DNA of 64,000 nt, taken from positions 44,608 to 108,607 of the forward strand of contig NZ_KB908095.1 in NCBI RefSeq assembly GCF_000382345.1, given 5' to 3'. Source of the DNA: Massilia niastensis DSM 21313. GTDB lineage: Bacteria; Pseudomonadota; Gammaproteobacteria; Burkholderiales; Burkholderiaceae_D. The notes under the pieces are model-generated. The model made no database searches, was not told where the DNA came from, and saw nothing but the letters and a program-made list of their open reading frames with translations. The position numbers and the translations under genes were made by a program. How positions within the stretch are numbered: position 1 is the stretch's first letter; the number at the start of each line of letters is the position of its first letter. This document shows positions 10,673 through 18,891 of the stretch, piece after piece.

Positions 10673-10699
10673 GTCATGACCGCCATTGGCGGTCATGAC
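10673..10699 (-). terminator. terminator of recN
   Basis: GTCATGACCGCC (10673-10684) and GGCGGTCATGAC (10688-10699) form a perfect 12-bp stem with a 3-nt loop, 6 bp beyond the recN stop codon. On the minus strand it is followed by a C/T-rich stretch (TCCCCTTTTC). Confidence 0.65.
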
Positions 10700-10705
10700 G
10701 GGCAT

Positions 10706-12370
10706 TCAGGACGCCAGCAACTCCCGCGCATGCTTGCGCGTCGTCTCCGTGATCTCGATCCCGCCCAGCATGCGCGCCACCTCTTCCACCCGCGAGCGGC
10801 TGTCGAGGACATCGATGCGCGACACCGTGCGGCCCGCGTCGGTCAGGCCCTTGGCCACCTGGAAATGCTGGTTGGCCTGGCTCGCCACCTGCGGCAGGTG
10901 GGTCACGCACAGCACCTGGCGCTGCTGGCCCAGGCGCTTGAGCAGGCGCCCCACCACCTCGGCCACGCCGCCGCCGATGCCGGTGTCGACTTCGTCGAAG
11001 ATCAGGGTCGGCACGGTCGTCGCATTCGACGTGATCACCGAGATCGCCAGCGAGATGCGCGCCAGCTCGCCGCCCGATGCCACCTTGGCCAGCGGACGCG
11101 GCGCCACCCCGGCGTGGCCGGCCACCAGGAACTCGACCTGCTCCAGGCCGTGCGCGTTCGGCTCGGCCGGGTTGAGCCCGATGGCGAAACTGCCGCCGCC
11201 CATGCTCAGCTCCTGCATCGCGGCCGTCACCTGCACGCTGAGTTCGGCGGCCGCCCTGGCGCGCCGCGCCGACAGGCGCCTGGCCACTTCGGTATAGGCC
11301 GCCCTGGCCTTGTCTTCCTGCTTCCTGAGGCCTTCGATGTCGGTGGCGTCGGCCAGCTGGCGCAGCTTGGCGGCCAGCGCCGCGTGCTCTTCCGGCAGTT
11401 CTTCCGGCGTGACCCGGTACTTGCGCGCGGAGCTGTGCAGCGCTTCCATGCGCGCATCGACCTCGCGCAGGCGGTCCGGGTCGAGTTCGACCTTGTCGAT
11501 GTAGTTGTTCAGCGCGTACACGGCTTCCTGCAGCTGGATGCGGGCCGGCTCCATGCAGTCGAGCACCGCCTGCAGCTGGGTGTCCACATCGACCAGCTTG
11601 CCCAGCTTCTGGTTCAGCGACGACAGCTGCGACAGGATCGGATGGTCCGATTCCGAGATCGCGGCCAGCGCCTCCTGCGCGCCTTCGAGCAGGCTGGCGG
11701 CGTGCGACAGGCGGCTGTGCTCGTTGCTGATCTCGGTCCACTCGCCCTGCTTCGGCGCCAGCTTGTCGAGTTCGCCCACCTGCCATTCGAGGCGCTCGCG
11801 CTCCATCAGCACGTTCTTGGCATTGGTCTCGTATTCCTCGCGCTGGCGCACCAGTGCGCGCCAGGCGCGGTACAGGCTCGCGACCTCCACCACCTCGGCG
11901 CGCGCGCCCGGATCGCGCACGGCGATCTGGTTGTCGAGCAGGTCGCGCTGGGCGTCCGGCTTGAGCAGCGACTGGTGCGCGTGCTGGCCGTGGATGTCGA
12001 CCAGCATCTCGCCCAGCTCGCGCAGCTGCGCGGCGGTGGCGGCGACCCCGTTGATGTAGGCCTTCGAGCGGCCCGCGTTGTCGATCACGCGGCGCACCAG
12101 CGCGCCGCCTTCGTCGGCCTCGAACTCGTTCTGTACCAGCCATGCGCGCGCCGCTTCGGTCGGCGCGAAGTCCGCCGTGATGTCGGCCCTGGCCGCGCCT
12201 TCGCGCACCATGCTGGCATCGCCGCGCCCGCCCAGCGCCAGTTGCAGCGCATCGATCAGGATCGACTTGCCGGCGCCGGTCTCGCCGGTGAACACCGTGA
12301 ACCCGTTCGAGAATTCAAGCTCGATGGTGTCGACAATGACGAAGTCGCGGATGGTAAGTGTGCGCAGCAT
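10706..12370 (-). CDS. recN: DNA repair protein RecN
   Basis: A 554-residue SMC-like ATPase acting in double-strand-break repair and recombination. Residues 1-180 form one half of the ABC head, with the Walker A loop GETGAGKS (29-36). A coiled-coil central region lies around 180-360. The C-terminal half carries the ABC signature VASGGELARISLA, Walker B TLIFDEVDTGIGG and the switch LCVTHLPQVA. It lies 28 bp downstream of nadK on the same strand. A consensus LexA box upstream of nadK would control both; RecN is a classic SOS protein. Confidence 0.96.
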   Translation of the reverse strand: MLRTLTIRDFVIVDTIELEFSNGFTVFTGETGAGKSILIDALQLALGGRGDASMVREGAARADITADFAPTEAARAWLVQNEFEADEGGALVRRVIDNAGRSKAYINGVAATAAQLRELGEMLVDIHGQHAHQSLLKPDAQRDLLDNQIAVRDPGARAEVVEVASLYRAWRALVRQREEYETNAKNVLMERERLEWQVGELDKLAPKQGEWTEISNEHSRLSHAASLLEGAQEALAAISESDHPILSQLSSLNQKLGKLVDVDTQLQAVLDCMEPARIQLQEAVYALNNYIDKVELDPDRLREVDARMEALHSSARKYRVTPEELPEEHAALAAKLRQLADATDIEGLRKQEDKARAAYTEVARRLSARRARAAAELSVQVTAAMQELSMGGGSFAIGLNPAEPNAHGLEQVEFLVAGHAGVAPRPLAKVASGGELARISLAISVITSNATTVPTLIFDEVDTGIGGGVAEVVGRLLKRLGQQRQVLCVTHLPQVASQANQHFQVAKGLTDAGRTVSRIDVLDSRSRVEEVARMLGGIEITETTRKHARELLAS

Positions 12371-12398
12371 GAAAAATCGTGTCTCCTGTTGTGGCGAT

Positions 12399-13301
12399 TT
12401 ACTTGAGCTTGCCTTCGTTGGTCGGGTATTCGTTCCAGTGCAGCTTCTGGCGCAGCGTGTGGTAGTAGCTCCAGTCGTCCGGATGCAGGAACGTGATCAT
12501 GTTGGGCGAGCGCGAGATGACGATGCGGTCGCCGAGCTGCGCGTTGGTGAAGGTCTGCATGTCGAAGTTGACGCTGATGTCGCGGCCGCTCACCAGTTCG
12601 ACCACGATCTCGCTGGAATCGGGCACCACGATCGGCCGGTTCGACAGCGCATGCGGCGCGATCGGCACCAGCACGGTGCCCTGCAGGCTCGGATGCAGCA
12701 GCGGGCCGCCCGCCGACAGCGCATAGGCGGTCGAGCCGGTCGGGGTCGAGATGATCAGGCCGTCCGAACGCTGGTTGTACATGAACTCGCCGTCCACGAT
12801 CAGCTTCAGTTCGACCATGCCGGCGCCGGTGCCGCGCGCCACCACCACGTCGTTGACCGCGAGGCCGCAGAAGATCACCTGGCCGTCGCGCACCACGCGC
12901 GCTTCCAGCAGGGTGCGCTTCTCGGTGCGCGCCTCGCCCTGCAGGATCTCGCCGAGCGCGGGCAGCATGTCTTCCATCGGGATGTCGGTGATGAAGCCGA
13001 GCCGTCCCTGGTTGATGCCGATCAGCGGGATGTCGTACTTGGCGAGCTGGCGCGCGATGCCGAGCATGGTGCCGTCGCCGCCGACCACGACCGCGGCCTG
13101 GGCCTGCCTGCCGATCTCGTCGACACTGATGGCTTCGATGCCGTCGAGCGCCAGGTGGGCGGCGGTGTCGGTTTCGAAGACGACGCGGTAGCCGGCGTCG
13201 CGCAGGAATTCCAGGATACGGCCCACCGGCTCCTCTACCCCGGCCGTATTGTGCCGGACGACGAGCGCGATGATGGGTTGCGGTTCAGGCGTGGCGGTCA
13301 T
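12399..13301 (-). CDS. nadK: NAD kinase
   Basis: A 300-residue cytoplasmic enzyme phosphorylating NAD to NADP. The diagnostic GGDGTML motif lies at 74-80, with the second conserved region (NDVVVARG, STPTGSTAYALSAGGP) in the C-terminal half. It is followed 28 bp later by recN. The only regulatory site seen upstream is a LexA operator about 90 bp before the ATG, which would make NADP supply DNA-damage responsive if this is the main promoter. Confidence 0.95.
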   Translation of the reverse strand: MTATPEPQPIIALVVRHNTAGVEEPVGRILEFLRDAGYRVVFETDTAAHLALDGIEAISVDEIGRQAQAAVVVGGDGTMLGIARQLAKYDIPLIGINQGRLGFITDIPMEDMLPALGEILQGEARTEKRTLLEARVVRDGQVIFCGLAVNDVVVARGTGAGMVELKLIVDGEFMYNQRSDGLIISTPTGSTAYALSAGGPLLHPSLQGTVLVPIAPHALSNRPIVVPDSSEIVVELVSGRDISVNFDMQTFTNAQLGDRIVISRSPNMITFLHPDDWSYYHTLRQKLHWNEYPTNEGKLK

Positions 13302-13383
13302 ATCGATCTCGGCGGTAGGGTGGTGACGACACGCTGGAGATTAACCGATAATCCCTGCGACTGCCAGTTGGGTGCCCGTGAAA

Positions 13384-13403
13384 TACTGTACAGATAGACA
13401 GTA
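13384..13403 (-). promoter_or_regulatory. LexA operator (SOS box) upstream of nadK-recN
   Basis: The 20-bp sequence TACTGTACAGATAGACAGTA fits CTGT-N8-ACAG with perfectly palindromic TACTGT/ACAGTA ends, as in strong LexA sites of gamma- and betaproteobacteria. It lies between the stop of the DUF3667-like gene (13432) and the nadK start (13301), on the promoter side of nadK-recN. Confidence 0.82.
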
Positions 13404-13431
13404 TAACGGGGCCGCCCCGAGACCTGCAAGT

Positions 13432-14379
13432 TCAGCCCATCAGCGCCATGCCGGTCGCCGCCACCACCGCGACGATCAGGCTCAGCATATGCAGCATCAT
13501 CAGGGCGATCCAGCGCAGCCCGGTGACCAGGCGGCTGCCGCCGTACACGCGCCGCATCGCGGTCGGCAGGTAGAATACCAGCCAGCCCATCGTCAGGAGA
13601 CGCACGAAGCTCCATCCGTCCGGAGTCAGCATGAACACGCTCAGCATGACGAAGGCGAAGGCATTGCTGTGCAGGGCGAACAGGAAGTGTTCGCCGTAAC
13701 GCCGCCTGGTGCCGAGATAGAGCAGCTTGAGGAAGAGCGCGAACACCGGCATCAGCAGGAAGATCGCGTAGGGGGCGTAGCCGAAGAAGGCGCGCTTGGT
13801 GGCGGTGTTCTGCTGTTCGGTGGGCAGGTCGAAGAATTTTTTCGTGTTCGCGCCGAGCTGTGGATTGATGGAACCAAGCTTCTCGATGGTGTTGCGCTGG
13901 AAGCTGTTGTATTCCTCCCTGTCGTTTGCTTCCTTGACTTTGGCATCCTTCGGCTGCCTGGCGCCAACCAGTGTGCTCACCGCCGGACGCGCCGCATCCC
14001 GGCCGCTGTTGCCGAAATTGACGATATCCACGCCGCTCATCTTGAACAGGGCAAAGAAGATGATGCTGAAGGTCAGGTACAGGCGCAGCGGCTCGATGTA
14101 GCGCACGCGCCGGCCTTCGATATATTCGCGGCTCAGGAAACCCGGCTTGAACAGCAGCAGCGCCAGCGACTTCCACAGCTTGCCTTCCAGCGCGACGTAA
14201 TGGGCGATGAACTCGTGCAGGAATTCGCGCGCGCTCGGCACGTGCAGGTGGGTCGCCTGGCCGCACTGCTGGCAGAAATTGCCGCAGGTAGCGGCGCCGC
14301 AGTTCTTGCAGCAGGTGGCGTGGCTGGGAAGGGCTTCGGATTTCAAGGTGTCGAGGATGAAAAACGGACAAGCCTGCAT
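13432..14379 (-). CDS. DUF3667-like membrane protein with N-terminal zinc ribbon
   Basis: A 315-residue protein with a CxxC...CxxC ribbon at about 24-39 (CKNCGAATCGNFCQQCG). It is followed by the block LWKSLALLLFKPGFLSREYIEGRRVRYIEPLRLYLT that I associate with DUF3667 proteins. Membrane segments follow: one near 125-140 (FSIIFFALF), then several in the C-terminal third (IFLLMPVFALFLKLLYL and later). The function of the family is unknown to me. The start at 14379 lacks a clear ribosome binding site and could be slightly downstream. Confidence 0.7.
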   Translation of the reverse strand: MQACPFFILDTLKSEALPSHATCCKNCGAATCGNFCQQCGQATHLHVPSAREFLHEFIAHYVALEGKLWKSLALLLFKPGFLSREYIEGRRVRYIEPLRLYLTFSIIFFALFKMSGVDIVNFGNSGRDAARPAVSTLVGARQPKDAKVKEANDREEYNSFQRNTIEKLGSINPQLGANTKKFFDLPTEQQNTATKRAFFGYAPYAIFLLMPVFALFLKLLYLGTRRRYGEHFLFALHSNAFAFVMLSVFMLTPDGWSFVRLLTMGWLVFYLPTAMRRVYGGSRLVTGLRWIALMMLHMLSLIVAVVAATGMALMG

Positions 14380-14476
14380 GGTAGCGATTTAATTGCAAAA
14401 AAGCATCATCCAATTGCGCGACTGTCTCGCCCGCGCACAGTTAGGATTGACGAAACGGAAAGCAAAGGAGAGCAAC

Positions 14477-14788
14477 ATGGTTACCGAAACCAAGGACCGG
14501 TTCGTCAACACCAAGGAACCGATGCAGAACGACGGCGTCAAGCGCCAGCCCCACGAGCGCGACGAGAGCCCGGATGGGCAGGCCCAGGAACCGCGCGGGG
14601 TCATCAAGCAGGCGGCCAAGGACCTGGAACAGGGCCTGGTCGATACCGATGCGCGCGCCACGCCGGGCATTTCCGAAGCCGTCGAGCCGGCGCCGGGCGC
14701 CACTGGCCAGGCCAAGCCGCAGCCGGACCGGCACCGTTCGATGCGCGACCACGATGCGTCCACGCCGGCGCCCGACAAGAAACCCTGA
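14477..14788 (+). CDS. small hydrophilic protein of unknown function
   Basis: A 103-residue, strongly charged and proline-rich protein (MVTETKDRFVNTKEPMQNDG...), with AAGGAG 7 bp upstream of the ATG. It has no signal peptide, membrane segment or cysteine and is likely intrinsically disordered. It lies 11 bp before osmC on the same strand, so the two are probably co-transcribed, which hints at a stress-related role. I recognise no family. Confidence 0.6.
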   Translation: MVTETKDRFVNTKEPMQNDGVKRQPHERDESPDGQAQEPRGVIKQAAKDLEQGLVDTDARATPGISEAVEPAPGATGQAKPQPDRHRSMRDHDASTPAPDKKP

Positions 14789-14799
14789 AAGGAAAACAC

Positions 14800-15231
14800 A
14801 TGACGATCAAACGCAATGGCAGCGCCGTCTGGAGCGGCGGCATCAAGGATGGCAAGGGCGCGATCTCGACCGGTAGCGGCGTGCTCAAGGATACGCAATA
14901 CGGCTTCAACACCCGTTTCGAGGACGGCCCGGGCACCAATCCCGAGGAACTGATCGGCGCCGCCCACGCGGGCTGCTTCACGATGGCCCTGTCCGGCAAG
15001 CTGGAGCAGGCCGGCCTGAAGGCGCAGGAACTGCGCACCACCGCCACCGTCTCGCTCGACAAGGTCGACGGCGGCTTCTCGATCACGGCGGTGCACCTCG
15101 ACCTGGTCGCGAAGATTCCGGGCGCCAGCCAGGAAACGTTCGACAAGGTGGCCAAGGATGCCAAGGAAAACTGCCCGGTCTCCAAAGTGCTCAACGCCAC
15201 CATCACCCTGGACGCACGCCTGGAAAGCTGA
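14800..15231 (+). CDS. osmC: OsmC-family hydroperoxide reductase
   Basis: A 143-residue member of the OsmC branch, reducing organic hydroperoxides with a cysteine pair seen as Cys59 (AAHAGCFTMAL) and Cys125 (KENCPVSKVL). The N-terminal SAVWSGGIKDGKGAIST and the GPGTNPEELIGAAHA block match OsmC rather than Ohr. It has AAGGAA upstream and sits directly behind the small hydrophilic protein gene. Regulation is probably by general stress, though no regulatory site is identified. Confidence 0.92.
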   Translation: MTIKRNGSAVWSGGIKDGKGAISTGSGVLKDTQYGFNTRFEDGPGTNPEELIGAAHAGCFTMALSGKLEQAGLKAQELRTTATVSLDKVDGGFSITAVHLDLVAKIPGASQETFDKVAKDAKENCPVSKVLNATITLDARLES

Positions 15232-15336
15232 GCCGGATCGCGGACGGGCGTGCGGACCGGCACGCCCACCCCGGCAAGGATCGCAGCAAACGCATAAAAT
15301 TGCCGCTTTCCTGATGATCCACAAGGACACCTCACC

Positions 15337-15750
15337 ATGCGCATCCTGCACACCATGTTACGGGTCGGCGACCTGCAGCGTTCCATCGACTTCTACACGA
15401 ACGTCCTCGGCATGAAGCTGCTGCGTACCAGCGACAACCCGGAATACCAATACAAGCTGGCCTTCCTCGGCTACGGCAGCAACCCGGAACACGCCGAGCT
15501 GGAGCTGACCTACAACTACGGCGTGGACAGCTACGACATGGGCACGGCCTACGGCCACATCGCGATCTCGGCCGACGACATCTACGCCACCTGCGACCAG
15601 GTGCGCGCGGCCGGCGGCAACATCACGCGCGAGCCGGGCCCGGTCAAGGGCGGCAGCACCGTGATCGCCTTCATCACCGACCCGGACGGCTACAAGGTCG
15701 AGCTGATCGAGCGCAAGGATCACCAGGGCGGCGGCGGCCTGAGCAGCTGA
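15337..15750 (+). CDS. gloA: lactoylglutathione lyase (glyoxalase I)
   Basis: A 137-residue enzyme converting the methylglyoxal-glutathione hemithioacetal to S-lactoylglutathione. The four metal ligands fall at the same positions as in the Escherichia coli nickel enzyme: His5, Glu56, His74 and Glu122. The C terminus carries a glycine/serine extension (GGGGLSS). It is a single gene about 100 bp downstream of osmC. Cytoplasmic detoxification fits the neighbouring peroxide-defence genes. Confidence 0.95.
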   Translation: MRILHTMLRVGDLQRSIDFYTNVLGMKLLRTSDNPEYQYKLAFLGYGSNPEHAELELTYNYGVDSYDMGTAYGHIAISADDIYATCDQVRAAGGNITREPGPVKGGSTVIAFITDPDGYKVELIERKDHQGGGGLSS

Positions 15751-16022
15751 TACCGGCAGCGCTCCGGCCAGCAGGGCGCGGCGCCGCAACGGCCGCTGCG
15801 CCTGTTTCATCTCATCCGGTCGCCTCGCGCGGCCTTGCCAGGGCGCCCTGCCCTGCGCCCGCTTCACCCCCTCAGAATATTTCGACAAAGCATGATCAAG
15901 CTCATGCCTCCAGTCACCATCGTCTTGCCCGGCTCCTTTAAGATCGACCGCTGAGCGACCTCTGCACGAAGTGGCCGCCATGAAGCCGCTCCGATCGTTG
16001 ACTATGCAAAGGAGTCTTTCCG

Positions 16023-18848
16023 ATGAAAGCGCTTCCGGACCTTGCGTCGCTGGGCCTGTTCGGCACGGGCCTGAGCCAGCATGCGCGCCTCGTCACGCTG
16101 GCGAGCGCCCAGCCGGGCGGCCTGCCCGATTCGCTGGCGGCCGAGCAGTTCACGGGCCGCGAGGCGGTCAATGAACTGTTCCGTTTCGACGTCGACGCGC
16201 TCAGCACCTCCACCGACCTCGATCTGTCGCTGTTCATCGGCGAGGAACTGACCCTCGGCCTGCTGCAGCCGGACGGTGCGCGGCGCGCGTGGCACGGCAC
16301 CTGCACCGCGGCTTCGTGGCTGGGCGCCGACGGCGGCGTGGCGCGCTACCGCCTGCGGCTCGAGCCCGCGCTGGCGCTGCTGGCGCTGCGCCGCGACAGC
16401 CATGTTTTCCAGGACCGGAACGCACGCGACATCGTCACCGAACTGCTGGCCGACTATCCCCAGGTGCGCTTCGACTTCGATCTCACGCAGGCGCTGGCGG
16501 CGCGTCCCATCTACACGCAGTACCGCGAGAGCGACCTCGATTTCTTCATCCGCCTGCTCGCCTCCGAAGGCCTGAACTGGCGCTTCGAGCACGACCAGGC
16601 CGAAGGCCGGGGCGGCGCCGGCCATGGGCAGGCCCGGCATCGCCTCGTCATCTTCGACAGCCGGGCCCTGGCGCCGCGCATGCCGGGCGGGGAGGTGATC
16701 CGCTTCCATGGCGTGCGCGCGACCGAGCGCGACGACGCCATCGACGCCTTCCGCGCGCGGCGCAGCGTGCAGGCCAACGCCGTCACGATCAGCAGCTGGG
16801 ATCCGGCGCAGCTGTTCGCGCCAGGCGCCGAGCAGCATTCGCACCTGGATGCGGGCGAGCTGCCGGCAATGCAGGTCTACGACGGCAGCGGCGAGCGCAT
16901 CGCCAGCGACAGCGCGGCCGCCAGGACGCACAGCGAACTGATGCTGCAGGCGCTGGAACTGCACAACAAGGTATTCGAGGGCGATGGCGCGGTGCGCCGG
17001 CTGGCGGCGGGTTGCGCATTCCAGCTCACCCAGCATGACCGCTATCCGGAGGGCGACAATGCCTTCAAGGTGCTATGGGTGCGGCATGAGGCGCGCAACA
17101 CCTTCCGGACCGGGATTGCCGGCGCCACCGGAGCCGGCGTCGACAACGGGACCTACCGCAACAGCTTCGCCTGCGTGCGCGAGACCGTGGCCCTGGTGCC
17201 GCGCGCAACGGCGGCGCCGCATCCCCGCAGCGCGCCCGGGCCGCAGACGGCGCTGGTGGTCGGCCTGCCCGGCGCGGTGTCCACGACCACGCGCGACCAC
17301 CAGGTGAAAGTGCAGTTCCCGTGGCAGCGCGGCCTGGCCGCGAACCCCGGCGGCATGGCGCACGACCTGGATGCGCAGGGCAACGCGCCCGGCAACGACG
17401 CTTCCGGCGCCTGGGTGCGCGTGGCCGAAGCGCTCGCCGGGCCGAACTGGGGCACGGTGTTCACGCCGCGCATCGGGACCGAGGTGCTGGTCGATTTCAT
17501 CGAAGGCGATATCGACCGCCCGGTCGTCGTGGCCCAGCTGTACACGGGATCGGACCTGCCGCCGTTCGCGGCCGGCGTCGATTCCGGGGCCGACCATCCG
17601 GGTGTGCTGTCCGGGATCCATACCGTGAATGTCGACGGAGGCGGCTACAACCAGTGGGTGCTGGACGACAGCACCGGCCAGCTACGCATGCGGCTGGCAA
17701 GCAGCAGCGCCGACTCGCAGCTCAATCTCGGCTACCTGGTGCAGCAGTCGCCCCACTCGGCGCAGCGCGGCGCGTACCGGGGCAGCGGTTTCGAGCTGCG
17801 CACCGATGCCTGGGGCGTGCTGCGCGGCGGCGAAGGCGTGCTGCTCTCGACGCATGCGCGGCCCGGGCTGGGGAGCGGGATCACGTCGACGCAGATCGAC
17901 GTGGCCGAGGCGCTGGCTTCGTTCAAGGCTGCGCAAGCCCTGAACGGCACACTGGGTGACGCGGCCACGCAGCAGCAAGCCCTGTTCAGCAAGGATGCCG
18001 CCAGGGCGCTGGAGGAACTCATCGAGCGGATCGATCCCAAGGCCAAGGGCAGCTACGAAGGCGCGGTCGATGGACAGGCGGCGCTCAAGGCGGGCAGCGG
18101 CTCGCGCGAGCTCGATCCGGAGCAGCCGGTGGAAAAGTTCGGTGCGGCGCTCGTGCTGATGGATTCGGCGGCCGGCATCAACTGGGCGACGCCGGCATCG
18201 ACCGTGATCTACGCAGGCCAGCAGCTGCACTGGAGCACGCAGTCGGATCTGCACATGGCGGCCGCGCATACGGTGTCGGCCGTGGCTGGGAATGCCGCCA
18301 GCTTCTTCACGCATGCGGGCGGGATCCAGGCGATCGCGGCGAACGGGCCGGTATCGCTGCAGGCGCATACGGATCAGCTGGAAATCCTGGCGGACCAGGA
18401 GATCACGGTGATTTCGGTGAATGACCGGATCGAGATCAAGGCCAGGGAAAAGATCGTGCTGCAGGCGGGACAGTCCGCGATCACGCTCGAGGGGGGAAAT
18501 ATCACGTTTGCCTGTCCGGGGAAATTCACGGTCAAGGGTGGGCAGCATGTGTTCGACAAGGGCGCGCGGAAAGCCGCCGATCTGCGCAGCTTGCCAGGCG
18601 AGCCTGAAGAAGAGGCGCAGCACTGGATCGCCCTGAACTATGTCGACGCCGAGCTTGGGGAAGGCATCCCGGATGCCGAGTATGAGATTCACTTCAAAGG
18701 CGGCCCCGTGATCTCCGGCACGCTCGACAAGGACGGGAAAGCACTGCATGAAAACATCGCAGACAAGCCGGTTGCGAAAGTCATCTACAAGCCGCGCAAG
18801 CCACAAAAAGAAACACCGCACGACCCTCTTCAAAGTTTGATCCGCTGA
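16023..18848 (+). CDS. vgrG: type VI secretion tip protein VgrG, extended
   Basis: A 941-residue spike protein. The order is a gp27-like base domain (about 35-370), a gp5-like OB domain (about 400-500, with HQVKVQFPWQRG), and a DUF2345-type beta-helix needle (roughly 640-800, with ASFFTHAGGIQAIAANGPVSLQAHTDQLEILAD). A C-terminal extension of about 80 residues (from EEEAQHWIALNYVDAELGEGIPDAEYEI) looks like a transthyretin-type cargo-binding fold. AAGGAG precedes the ATG. No other T6SS structural genes are in the window, so this is an orphan cargo island. The effector gene follows after 43 bp. Confidence 0.93.
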   Translation: MKALPDLASLGLFGTGLSQHARLVTLASAQPGGLPDSLAAEQFTGREAVNELFRFDVDALSTSTDLDLSLFIGEELTLGLLQPDGARRAWHGTCTAASWLGADGGVARYRLRLEPALALLALRRDSHVFQDRNARDIVTELLADYPQVRFDFDLTQALAARPIYTQYRESDLDFFIRLLASEGLNWRFEHDQAEGRGGAGHGQARHRLVIFDSRALAPRMPGGEVIRFHGVRATERDDAIDAFRARRSVQANAVTISSWDPAQLFAPGAEQHSHLDAGELPAMQVYDGSGERIASDSAAARTHSELMLQALELHNKVFEGDGAVRRLAAGCAFQLTQHDRYPEGDNAFKVLWVRHEARNTFRTGIAGATGAGVDNGTYRNSFACVRETVALVPRATAAPHPRSAPGPQTALVVGLPGAVSTTTRDHQVKVQFPWQRGLAANPGGMAHDLDAQGNAPGNDASGAWVRVAEALAGPNWGTVFTPRIGTEVLVDFIEGDIDRPVVVAQLYTGSDLPPFAAGVDSGADHPGVLSGIHTVNVDGGGYNQWVLDDSTGQLRMRLASSSADSQLNLGYLVQQSPHSAQRGAYRGSGFELRTDAWGVLRGGEGVLLSTHARPGLGSGITSTQIDVAEALASFKAAQALNGTLGDAATQQQALFSKDAARALEELIERIDPKAKGSYEGAVDGQAALKAGSGSRELDPEQPVEKFGAALVLMDSAAGINWATPASTVIYAGQQLHWSTQSDLHMAAAHTVSAVAGNAASFFTHAGGIQAIAANGPVSLQAHTDQLEILADQEITVISVNDRIEIKAREKIVLQAGQSAITLEGGNITFACPGKFTVKGGQHVFDKGARKAADLRSLPGEPEEEAQHWIALNYVDAELGEGIPDAEYEIHFKGGPVISGTLDKDGKALHENIADKPVAKVIYKPRKPQKETPHDPLQSLIR

Positions 18849-18891
18849 CCCTGCTGTTCTTCACGATAGCTTACCGTCGGAGCAGATATTC

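Noticed and set aside
15751..16022. Sigma-54 promoter for vgrG
   Set aside because: No TGGCAC-N5-TTGC-like pair was found; only a good ribosome binding site is visible, so the promoter type is left open.
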